Source: Dimargaris cristalligena (lineage: Eukaryota > Kickxellomycota > Dimargaritomycetes > Dimargaritales > Dimargaritaceae). Taken from it: DNA of 64,000 nucleotides. This document shows positions 52,377 to 61,724 of this stretch, one piece after another (the stretch's first letter is position 1; each line of letters begins with the position of its first letter). A model generated the notes under the pieces. It saw only the letters and a program-made list of their open reading frames with translations, ran no database searches and was not told the DNA's origin. The stretch is from positions 1 to 64,000 of the forward strand of contig JANBQC010000057.1 in NCBI GenBank assembly GCA_027576995.1. The letters run 5' to 3'. A program made the position numbers and the translations under genes.

Positions 52377-52614
52377 ATGACCGACAACCAGGCAATGCTG
52401 GCCGAGATCCAGCGACTTAAAGGTATATATTTTTTTTCAATCCGTAGACGTCCAAACTGGGCCTCTGGGTCGAACTTCCAGACAGCCGCGTCGGACAAAT
52501 GATTCAACTGAGGTTTTCACTGGGGACCCTATTTAAATTTTGAAAAGCGGGAACTAACCTGCTCGTGTCGCCAACAACATTCCCAGCTAACTTTTATTCA
52601 CACACACACACACA

Positions 52615-52665
<51 letters not shown>

Positions 52666-54838
52666 GGCCCCACCCTCCCCCGAGGCACTCCTTTACCACC
52701 TTTCATATGGAACTGCTCGTAGCCGCCATTGCCCTTCAGAATCCCCCTGCCCGCCCCTCTACTTACTTCCCGCCGCGGCGGGGGGCGCGCCCTGGGGCCT
52801 ACCGGCCCTCTCGGAATATGTCCTGGGTTAAATCCGCTTCTGGCCCAACCCCGCCCTCCGCTGTGTCAACGGCACCTATCCCTCCAGCTACGGTTACCCC
52901 ACCTACCACCAACCCACCGCCGGTCACAACCCCGCAGTCGGGGTATGTGGTGCGTGGTAATTCACTGTATCGCGCCGGGCTTGGTAAGTTTCTAATCAAT
53001 GAGCGTTAATATATAGGTTCATTACCCACTTTACAACATGTAGCTGAGTTATTCTCTCCGGTTTGAATCGGACGAATGGGTATATCTCACCGACTACCTA
53101 CATGGTTTATATATTTCTACCCCGACATAATGTTTAAACCACGGATTTCCCGAATAACTAACTTCACTATAAACCATCTGGATATGCCTGGACCATCTCT
53201 AATCCACATATAGATCCCAAGTCGGTCGTAGTCCCGCGGCCTCCCCGCCGACCGGCCCCCGCTGCATTATATCGGCGCCCCGTTAACCGAAACATGGTTC
53301 TCATTAACCCCACTTCAAAATCGAATGTCGCGGCAACTAGCGTACCGGTTAAGCCCCGGTGGATTCGTAGCGAAAGCCGGCATTTACAAATTGTCAACAC
53401 CACAACAGTGGGGTAAGTAAATTACTGAAAATTCGGCTGGCTTGATTAAGTATATATACACTAATTATTACCTCGGGTAAAATTTAATATGTTGTTCATA
53501 TATAATGGTACGATGTCTATAGCCGCTAAACTCATCCGCGGGCCCGATTCAATTAAACCCGGCTATTAAAACGGCTGCCCTATACCGGCTTACTATACCC
53601 ACCTATATGATCTGTTTACCAGCTACTCCACGCCGTCCGCCAAACGGCGCCCTCTCATACCAGCTCGCCGTTCTGCCACTCGGTCCATTCGTGTAGGACA
53701 AACAGTCTTCCAAGTCGGGCGCTCGGGTCGTCAGCTAATCCGACAGGTTACAGGTAAACATTTAGCTAGTTTAAACCTCGACGTGGGAGGTTTCTTTTCA
53801 CATGCATACTAATACCCCCCACCTCACCAGAAGTCAACTTCCAAATTAGGTAATCTACATGTAAAATAGGTCTACTGATGTCTGCTCGTACTCGAACTTA
53901 ATCACGGACCCCCTTTGTGTTTTTATATGTTTATACCATGGGTGTAATCCTCTTCCTTTTCGCAACTAGCCGATAATAAGCCTGGTAAGCAATCTGACCC
54001 GTCCAAAAAGCTAACCACAGCGGAGAAAATCAGGGAGTTCACTCGAGTTAACCGCCGAACTCTGGTCCGCGATAACCTTCTCAATGCTGCCGTCCCGAGT
54101 CGTCCCCGAGCCAAGCGTACTACCCGCTACTGTACCTTCTATAATCGATTTGGGCGGTGTAGTGCTGGTGAGAAGTGCCCTTTTATTCACGATCCCAACC
54201 GGATTGCCATGTGTACCCGATTCTTGCGGGGGGCGTGTACGCTCGGTGACAAGTGTCCCTTTTCCCATGATCTAAAACCCGAGCGAGTACCCCTCTGCTC
54301 CCACTTCCAACGGGGCCTTTGTACCAAGGAGGACTGCCCCTATCTTCATATTAAGATGTCGGCGGACGCCCCCGTGTGCCGAGACTTTGTCGAAGAGGGC
54401 TTTTGTAGCCGGGGCAAGCAGTGTGACAAGCGGCATGTTTATGAGTGTCCCGACTTTACTGAGCGTGGGGAATGCAGTAAGCCCAACTGTAAATTGCCCC
54501 ACCGGGCCAAAGCGGCCCAAAAAGCCGAAAAGAAACCCAAGGATGCGTCGGAGCGGTTTAAGCCCCGGCCGAAGAAAGAAACCCGTGAGGAGGACCCTGA
54601 GTCTACAACGGCTGATGGGGAAACCGCCGCGGCAGCCCAAGCGGAGCCCAAAAGTAAACCCAAAGCCAAGCGCTACATGGAATTGGCTCAGGACGAGTTG
54701 GATGATGTAGAGGGGGAAGAGCTGGTGGAAAACCAGGCCACTACTACTCCTCACTCGACCAGTAAAGCGGGGTTCCTAACCAACATGGATTTTATCTCAT
54801 TCGATGACATGGGCGGCGACGGTGAGCTTGTCGACTAA
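52377..54838 (+). CDS. ZC3H3-like protein with five CCCH zinc fingers, five exons
   Basis: Exons 52377-52422, 52723-52983, 53214-53412, 53623-53753, 53970-54838 (501 residues). All introns have GT..AG ends and the frame stays open throughout. Exon 1 ends in EIQRLK, joined to AIALQN. Exons 2-5 carry the basic Y/R motifs typical of ZC3H3 (RGNSLYRAG, LYRRPVNRN, GRQLIRQ, NRRTLVRD). Five fingers follow in exon 5: CTFYNRFGRCSAGEKCPFIH, CTRFLRG..., CSHFQRG..., CRDFVEEG..., and CPDF...C..PNCKLPH. The order matches human ZC3H3 and fission-yeast Red5, which act in nuclear RNA polyadenylation and surveillance. The C-terminus is a Lys-rich, Glu-rich tail. Exon boundaries are manual predictions. The gene is more intron-rich than its neighbours. 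Confidence 0.85.
52597..52662 (+). repeat. CA/CT dinucleotide microsatellite in intron 1
   Basis: A run of CA (about 52600-52615) passes into a long CT run (about 52616-52661) inside the first intron of the ZC3H3-like gene. The CT run may serve as a polypyrimidine tract, although it lies about 60 bases before the predicted acceptor at 52722. Confidence 0.9.
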
Positions 54839-56293
54839 CTAACTAGGATGTGTCTTCCCACTACGCCTGCCTTGGTAAGGCAAGGGGTTAGTATGCGAGG
54901 CCCGCTTAGCTCCACAGCGGTATCCATGGTAAGTCAGGTATGTTTATGTAATACACATCCACCCCAACTCGCCTATATCCCCACGACCTACCCGATACGA
55001 TAGTACTATTTCGATCCTTTGACTGCCGCTTGGCTCTGCTAGCTTACTTATTATAGTGAATAATGGTAGTTGCTTTCCACTCATTTCTGTCTGTCTTAAG
55101 TATTGCACCTCGCTTTTGCTAAATTAGCAATTCTGAGGCAATCAGTTATTTGCGAGTCTTTTTTATTATTAAATACCCCAAAAATACATAAATCTTATTT
55201 AATAAACCCTTAGGTTCAGCCTTTAACGCTAGTTGCTAATCTCAAATATACTTTAGAGTGGATCTTTACGCAAACATTCCTGGTATTTCTAGGGGTTATT
55301 TGTGGATAAGTTTTTGATGCGTGGTTTAGAAAATGGGGCTGGCCCTAATGTATAAGTGCACGGCAGTAAAGGTGTTACGAGTCCACATAACTTAATTATG
55401 GTAATTACCTAACCTAGTCGAAATAAGATTTTTACCAGGTATGTGGATTGGGCGAAATACAGAGTTAGAGTTAGAGGGAGGTAAAGATACAACCATCTTG
55501 GGCCACTTGCTTGCCTATGACTCACTGCGGCCGCACCAATAAGCGGGTCTCTGGAGGATGGCCTTAGTGACACATAGTGGGTAATAATAAGCTTGTTGCT
55601 GCCTTTCATAGGCATGATTCACTACTAATGCGCGTATTAAATAGCACCAGCCAACCTAGGCTGGCTCCGAATGTATGCGGCCATTCGATTTACAGCCGCA
55701 TTCATGGATGTATGCGCATAGAAGAAAATATGTCTTTTTTTCGCTTGGTTGGTGGTGGTGACCCACTAATACCACAGAGGCGTACTACACGGTCAGTCAA
55801 CCTTTATAAGCCAAGCCGTAGCCCCTTCCTCCAAAGGGTTAATTTTAGCCCTATATCCAACCGAGACACTATCCTAACAGCCTCGCCCCTTTCGCTTCTA
55901 TATCAGCCTATCTACCCGCATTTTCTCCAACTATTTGATTTGGGAATTGATATCTTTATCCACTGATATTATTGCTTGAATAACTGTCCAATTATCTGTA
56001 AGCCCTGCTAGTTGACTCAGCCAGCCCTCTCTCTCCCCCTTCCTTTGTCCATGGGCCCTTTCCTCCCTCCTCCCCTCGTTCTCTCCTTGCACTCATATAC
56101 TCTTCGGATACTTCTTTAAAAAAGCTATTAAGCGCCCCCTCCCTCCCCGAACCGTCGGCTGTGGCTATCTTGTTTTAACTCTATATTTTTCTATCCAAAA
56201 GCAGTCCTCCCTACCCATTTCAACAGCTGCTTATTTAGTCAGCTTCCTTGTCTGAGCCTTAGACCTCTCTCCTACTTCAGCCGTTAGGTTAGC
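54839..56293. other. intergenic, ZC3H3-like to LYS2
   Basis: AT-rich, ending in a strongly C/T-rich leader (56020-56290) upstream of LYS2, typical of highly expressed fungal genes. A 129-codon frame at 55577-55966 shows no domain. I found no obvious general-control (TGACTC) site immediately before LYS2 except TTGACTCAG near 56012, which fits a Gcn4-type core about 280 bases before the ATG. Confidence 0.4.
56011..56019. promoter_or_regulatory. possible Gcn4-type site upstream of LYS2
   Basis: TTGACTCAG, containing the core TGACTC, about 280 bases before the LYS2 ATG. Gcn4/CPC1 sites commonly control amino-acid synthesis genes in fungi. A seven-base core occurs by chance, so this is only suggestive. 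Confidence 0.3.
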
Positions 56294-59200
56294 ATGGCAT
56301 CCACCACTCCAAACTCCAACACGGCTCCTAAGCCGGAAATCACGGAGCGGCTAGACCGGTGGCAGCAGCGACTGCTGCGCCCCACCGAATTGGTGCTTCC
56401 CACTGATTATCCCCGCCCCGTGCCCTTGAAGGTTGTGGAGGCCTCCCATACCATCGCCCTTCCTGATTCGGCCTGTTTGGCTCTGTTGCAGCTGTCGCTC
56501 TCCCCGGCCCATGGGGACCCCTTAACCACTGCCCCGGCCGAACCGGCCTCGCCCTTCCACATTCTGTTGGCCGCCTTCGCCGTCCTCATGAATCGCTACA
56601 CCAGCGAAGAGGATATTGTCGTTGGTAGCTCGTCGGATTCCGGCAACCCTTTGGTTCTACGTCTGGCGGTTCGCCCCGAAGACACCTTCCTGCAGGTCAT
56701 TGATATGGTCCAGCGCGTCGAAAAGGACGCCATTGCCGACGAGGTGCCTTTTAATCTGCTGCTAAGCAGTCTGACGGGGGGCAACCAGCCCACCGGCCAG
56801 AATGCTCCGTCGTTTTTCCGTGCTCGCTTCTTCAACCAGACGGATACCACTTCCGCTACGTTGGCCCAAACCGTGTCTGCCAACACTGACTTGACCGTCT
56901 TCATCACCCAACAATCGACGGCCTCCCTGCGTCGCCTCCTTCCCTCAGTGCAGATCACCATGTCCTACAATCAGGTCCTGTTCTCGCCTACCCGCATCCA
57001 TCACATTTGTGATCAATTGATTCAGGTGCTTGAAGGCAGTGCCCGCGTGGCCCAGGCCCTGGAGGCCCATCGGACCAATCCTACCCTTCCCCTCCCTTCC
57101 GATACCGCTGTCGGGGTTATCAACTTGGTGACTCCGCGCTGCTGGGAGGTAATCCCCGACCCCCGTGGCGATCTGCACTGGGACGAATGGCCCGGTTCCA
57201 TCACGTCCATCTTCGCCCAGAATGCCCAGCAGTTTCCGGACCGGCGCTGCGTCGTGGAAAATGTACTCGTCAACAACACCCAGTCGGTTGAGCGCAGCTT
57301 TACCTATAAGCAGGTGTATGACACCACTCATCTTTTGGCCGTGCATTTGCTGCGCACCGGTATCCAGCGTGAAGACGTGGTGGTGATCTACGCCTATCGC
57401 GGAGTTGACCTGGCCATTGCCATTATGGGCGTCCTAATGGCCGGGGCCACCTACAGTGTGATTGATCCCGCCTATCCTGCCGAACGCCAGAATATCTACC
57501 TCAGCGTAGCTCAACCCCGTGGCTTGGTTGTGCTGAAACATGCTGGTGAGCTGGCGGCTTCTGTTCGTCAGTATATCACCGACGAGCTCACTATCGTGAG
57601 TGAAGTTCCAGCCCTGGAAATCCGCACCGATGGCCACCTTCTGGGCGGTGCTGACGCATCCGGAGATTGCATGGACCCCTCCCGCGGCCTGTCCGACGCC
57701 GAATTGGCTGCAGCTGGTCTTCCTTCTGTGCCCGTCTTTTTGGGCCCCGACAGTATTGGCACCCTATCATTCACTAGTGGCAGTACCGGTATCCCCAAGG
57801 GTGTGCGGGGTCGCCACTACTCCCTTACCCACTTCTATCCCTGGATGCGCAAGCAGTTCAACCTAAGTGACCAGGATCGGTTTACCATGTTGTCGGGTAT
57901 CGCCCACGACCCAATTCAGCGGGATGTCTTTACCCCCTTTTTCCTGGGTGCCGAATTGCACATTCCTACCTCCGAGGACATTGGTATCCCAGGTCAATTG
58001 GCGAGCTGGATGGCTGAGCACCGCATTACCGTAACCCATCTGACCCCTGCTATGGGTCAGCTCTTATCAACCAATGCCACCTGCCCCATTCCCTCCCTGG
58101 CCAACGCTTTCTTCGTGGGTGACTTGTTGACCAAGCGCAGCTGCCATCGACTTCAGCACTTGGCCGAAAATGTGACGGTGGTCAATATGTTTGGCACTAC
58201 CGAGACCCAGCGTGCGGTCTCTTATTTCGCCATTCCGTCCCGGGCCCAGAAGCCCTCGTTCTTGTCTGCCGTCAAGGATGTTATTCCCGCCGGCTGGGGG
58301 ATGCGATCGGTCCAGCTGTTGGTGGTCAACCGATTCAACTCGGCTCCCGGATCGACCCAACTCCCCACTATGTGCGGTGTTGGCGAGATTGGCGAGATCT
58401 ACGTGCGTAGCGGGGGCCTTTCCGAAGGCTACCTTAAGCTGGATGGCATCACCAGCGAAAAGTTCGTAAGCAACTGGTTTAATCCCAAGTTGCGGGGCGA
58501 AAACCTGCAGGCCCGTGACTATCTACCCGAGGGAGCCAGTCCCTGGCCCCACTACTACCGGGGGGTCCGTGACCGTCTCTATCGCTCGGGGGATCTGGGG
58601 CGCTACTTGCCGGACGGTTCGGTCGAGTGCGTAGGTCGTATGGACGATCAAGTGAAGATCCGTGGTTTCCGTATCGAACTGGGCGAGATTGATAACCACC
58701 TCTCCCAATTCCCCCGGATCCGGGCCAATGTAACTTTGGTGCGACGTGATAAGAACGAAGAAAAGACTCTGGTCACCTATTTTGTGCCGGGCCCGGTTGA
58801 GTCGTTCTCCCATGCGCCTGGAGAGGCCCCTGCCGCGGACGCGGTCGCCAACGATGAAGCGGACCGCCGTAACAATTACGCTAATCTAATTGCCGATATT
58901 CGGGCGTATTTGAAGCACAAACTACCCAGCTACAGTATTCCTAGCGTATTTGTCCCTCTGAATCGCCTGCCACTGACCCCAAACGGTAAGGTAGACAAGG
59001 CTGCCCTACCCTTCCCTGATACCGCCCTCTTTGCCGACAAGTCAAGCCGCCAGCATCGCCGGCAAGGGTCGGTGGCCGAGAACGAGAGCGAGGAAGCCGA
59101 GACTGCCCGCCAGCTGGATGGTTACACCCAGACTGAGTGCACCCTCAATGGTATTTGGCGCCAAGTCCTGGACTTGAACACGGTGGTCCCCCTACACGCC

Positions 59201-61123
59201 AACTTCTTCGATTTGGGAGGGCATTCTATTCTGGCCACCCGAATGATTTTCCAGGTTCGCAAGACATTCTGCGTTGACGTTCCGCTTGGATTGGTATTCC
59301 AGCAGCCCACTATCCACGGCATGGGTGCTGAAATCGATCGTATCACCTCGGCCGACTTGAATATTGCCGTGAGTGCCCAGCCGATGAAGGGTGCTACTGG
59401 CGCGCAGGCGGCCTCTGGTGGCCTGGCCTCAGTCTCTCTATCCGCAGCTGCTGCTCCCGCCGAGCAGTCGGCCGCCTATTCGACCGATTTCGACGCCCTG
59501 GTTGACCAACTCCCACCTCCGTTGGCGTTTACTAAAGCTACGGGGGTTAGTGAAACGTTTGTTTTCCCCGAGCGCGTCCAGTCCGGTGATGCTCCCGTCT
59601 TCTTCCTAACGGGGGCTACGGGTTTCCTGGGTGCCTTTATCCTGGCCCATTTGTTGAAGCGTTTCCCGTCCGCCACCGTGTACTGCCTAACCCGAGGCAG
59701 TTCCCCTGAGCACGCCTTTGAGCGCGTTAAGAAGAGCAGTGCCGATCATTTAGTTTGGCAGGATCAGTGGGATACTCTGATTCCCAAGGTGGACGGTGCT
59801 TCCGCGTCGGAAACTAATCTGCGCTGGACTGCGGGGTACGGTAGCCAGCAGGTGCGCGCCATTGTGGGAGATTTAGCCCTGCCCCATTTGGGTATTGCCG
59901 ACGATGAATGGCAGGCCCTCGCCAAGATTGTCGATGTTATCGTCCACAACGGTGCCCTGGTTCACTGGGTGTATCCTTACGAGAAGCTTCGGGCTCCGAA
60001 TGTGCTGGGTACTTTGGCGGCCATTGAGCTGGCCACAACCAACCATCTGAAGCCGCTTCACTTTGTGTCGTCCACTTCAGTCCTGGATACCGACCACTAC
60101 GTTCAGTTAGGCGAGTTCAAGGAGGAGGAGACCTTCGCGACTAGCGAATCGGCGTCCTCCACTACTCCATCCACCCCTACTACTCCCACATCTACCCGTA
60201 CTCGTCAAGTGACATCGGCCCAACCCGCGCCCGGTTCGTCGGTGCTCGAATCTGACGATTTGGAGGGTAGCCGGTACGAACTTCGCAGTGGGTATGGGCA
60301 GAGTAAGTGGGTGGCCGAAAAGCTGCTGCTGCAGGCCCGGGCCCGCGGCTACCCATGCACTATCATCCGACCTGGTTACATCGTCGGGGCTTCCCAAACG
60401 GGTGTGACCAACACAGACGATTTCCTGTGGCGACTCGTCAAGGGCTGCGTCCAACTTGGTGAGGTGCCCATTATGAACAACACAGTCAATATGTGCCCCG
60501 TCGACCACGTGGCCGAAGTGGTGGTGCAGGCTGCCTCGCAACCGCGCGCCCTAGGCCTGGGTGTCTTCCATGTGGATAACCCCACCCGTTTCCGTTACAA
60601 CGATTTCTTTGATCAACTCCGGGTTTATGGCTTTGCGGTAGATCCCGTGGCTTACATTCCCTGGCGCAATCATTTGATGGACGTGACGCTTAAGTCGACC
60701 GATAACGCTCTGTATCCTCTGCTCCACTTCGTCTTGGATGATTTGCCCACCTCCACCCGCTCCCCCGCGTTGGATATGAGCCATACCCGCACTCTGTGTC
60801 GCGCCGGAGGCGTGCAGTGCCCAGCCATGCGTAGCCTGATTGGTCTCTACTTGGCCTACCTGGTTAAAATTGGATTTCTGACCCCTCCCACTCTGTATAA
60901 CCCAGACGACCCAACTGCCAACCTGGTTGGTCTGATCGTGGACGGCGCCGATACCGATTGTGATGTGGCTGATATCAATGCGGAGCTGTCCATCCCACCC
61001 CCAGAGGCCGGCAAGTCTGATGATGCTATTCTGAACAGGCCGCACCGGCTAGTAAGTCGCAAGCCACTACCTGAACTTACCATGAAGGTGGGCGGTATCC
61101 TTAATCGTAATGACCGGGGATAA
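56294..61123 (+). CDS. LYS2: L-2-aminoadipate reductase (large subunit)
   Basis: A 1609-residue three-module enzyme that activates alpha-aminoadipate with ATP, loads it on a phosphopantetheine carrier and reduces it with NADPH to the semialdehyde for lysine synthesis. The adenylation domain has SFTSGSTGIPKG (about 490-502), later YRSGDLGRYLPDG and KIRGFRIELGEI. The carrier has FFDLGGHSILATRM with the target Ser near 975. The reductase starts at FLTGATGFLGAF (about 1103, NADP-binding) and has YGQSK near 1332. The protein is about 200 residues longer than budding-yeast Lys2 (1392), through Ser/Thr/Ala inserts after the carrier, within the reductase and near the C-terminus. No introns. The enzyme needs a Lys5-type transferase elsewhere in the genome. 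Confidence 0.97.
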   Translation: MASTTPNSNTAPKPEITERLDRWQQRLLRPTELVLPTDYPRPVPLKVVEASHTIALPDSACLALLQLSLSPAHGDPLTTAPAEPASPFHILLAAFAVLMNRYTSEEDIVVGSSSDSGNPLVLRLAVRPEDTFLQVIDMVQRVEKDAIADEVPFNLLLSSLTGGNQPTGQNAPSFFRARFFNQTDTTSATLAQTVSANTDLTVFITQQSTASLRRLLPSVQITMSYNQVLFSPTRIHHICDQLIQVLEGSARVAQALEAHRTNPTLPLPSDTAVGVINLVTPRCWEVIPDPRGDLHWDEWPGSITSIFAQNAQQFPDRRCVVENVLVNNTQSVERSFTYKQVYDTTHLLAVHLLRTGIQREDVVVIYAYRGVDLAIAIMGVLMAGATYSVIDPAYPAERQNIYLSVAQPRGLVVLKHAGELAASVRQYITDELTIVSEVPALEIRTDGHLLGGADASGDCMDPSRGLSDAELAAAGLPSVPVFLGPDSIGTLSFTSGSTGIPKGVRGRHYSLTHFYPWMRKQFNLSDQDRFTMLSGIAHDPIQRDVFTPFFLGAELHIPTSEDIGIPGQLASWMAEHRITVTHLTPAMGQLLSTNATCPIPSLANAFFVGDLLTKRSCHRLQHLAENVTVVNMFGTTETQRAVSYFAIPSRAQKPSFLSAVKDVIPAGWGMRSVQLLVVNRFNSAPGSTQLPTMCGVGEIGEIYVRSGGLSEGYLKLDGITSEKFVSNWFNPKLRGENLQARDYLPEGASPWPHYYRGVRDRLYRSGDLGRYLPDGSVECVGRMDDQVKIRGFRIELGEIDNHLSQFPRIRANVTLVRRDKNEEKTLVTYFVPGPVESFSHAPGEAPAADAVANDEADRRNNYANLIADIRAYLKHKLPSYSIPSVFVPLNRLPLTPNGKVDKAALPFPDTALFADKSSRQHRRQGSVAENESEEAETARQLDGYTQTECTLNGIWRQVLDLNTVVPLHANFFDLGGHSILATRMIFQVRKTFCVDVPLGLVFQQPTIHGMGAEIDRITSADLNIAVSAQPMKGATGAQAASGGLASVSLSAAAAPAEQSAAYSTDFDALVDQLPPPLAFTKATGVSETFVFPERVQSGDAPVFFLTGATGFLGAFILAHLLKRFPSATVYCLTRGSSPEHAFERVKKSSADHLVWQDQWDTLIPKVDGASASETNLRWTAGYGSQQVRAIVGDLALPHLGIADDEWQALAKIVDVIVHNGALVHWVYPYEKLRAPNVLGTLAAIELATTNHLKPLHFVSSTSVLDTDHYVQLGEFKEEETFATSESASSTTPSTPTTPTSTRTRQVTSAQPAPGSSVLESDDLEGSRYELRSGYGQSKWVAEKLLLQARARGYPCTIIRPGYIVGASQTGVTNTDDFLWRLVKGCVQLGEVPIMNNTVNMCPVDHVAEVVVQAASQPRALGLGVFHVDNPTRFRYNDFFDQLRVYGFAVDPVAYIPWRNHLMDVTLKSTDNALYPLLHFVLDDLPTSTRSPALDMSHTRTLCRAGGVQCPAMRSLIGLYLAYLVKIGFLTPPTLYNPDDPTANLVGLIVDGADTDCDVADINAELSIPPPEAGKSDDAILNRPHRLVSRKPLPELTMKVGGILNRNDRG

Positions 61124-61250
61124 CTTCAGTGATTCCGTCAGTACATACGGTGTAGCTCTTCTTTTTTCTATACTATACATATATATCCTAGATATTTAAT
61201 TTCTTTCCAATTGTTCATAAAGCATTCTGCAGAGGCAACCCCGTCTTTAT

Positions 61251-61256
61251 AATAAA
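61251..61256 (+). terminator. probable poly(A) signal of LYS2
   Basis: AATAAA about 128 bases after the stop. Confidence 0.35.
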
Positions 61257-61724
61257 ACATATTTCACAACCATAAGCCAATACTAATTCTTTATGATCGG
61301 ATGTAATATAGTTTGCCCTTTTCCTTTTAAAGTAGATGTTATCTTAATCGAAGTTTGGTTTATTCCTGACTATACGGATCTGATCATTACAATCGACGGC
61401 CTATGATTTTGAATTAAGTGGAGGCATAAGAAAAATGTTGTTGACTGGCTGTATGATTGCAATTTCAGTATATAATTACTTTGGGTATTGGTTAGTCAAC
61501 TTAGTGTATGAGTATGGGCAGGACTAAGACTCGCCCCACACCAAGAGGGCCCATTGGCATGACGCTATTTTCCCCGCAGCAACATTTAGTAGCTGAAGCT
61601 TTTAACACTTGAATCTAACTGCCATTTTATAATTTACAGAACTGGAATCCCTTATTCGGACCACACGTCCTTTGAATACTTTACTTATAACATTGCCCTC
61701 TGCTGATCCCTATTTTATAGCATT
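61257..61724. other. intergenic, LYS2 to PPR gene
   Basis: AT-rich spacer. No gene or distinct element seen. Confidence 0.4.
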
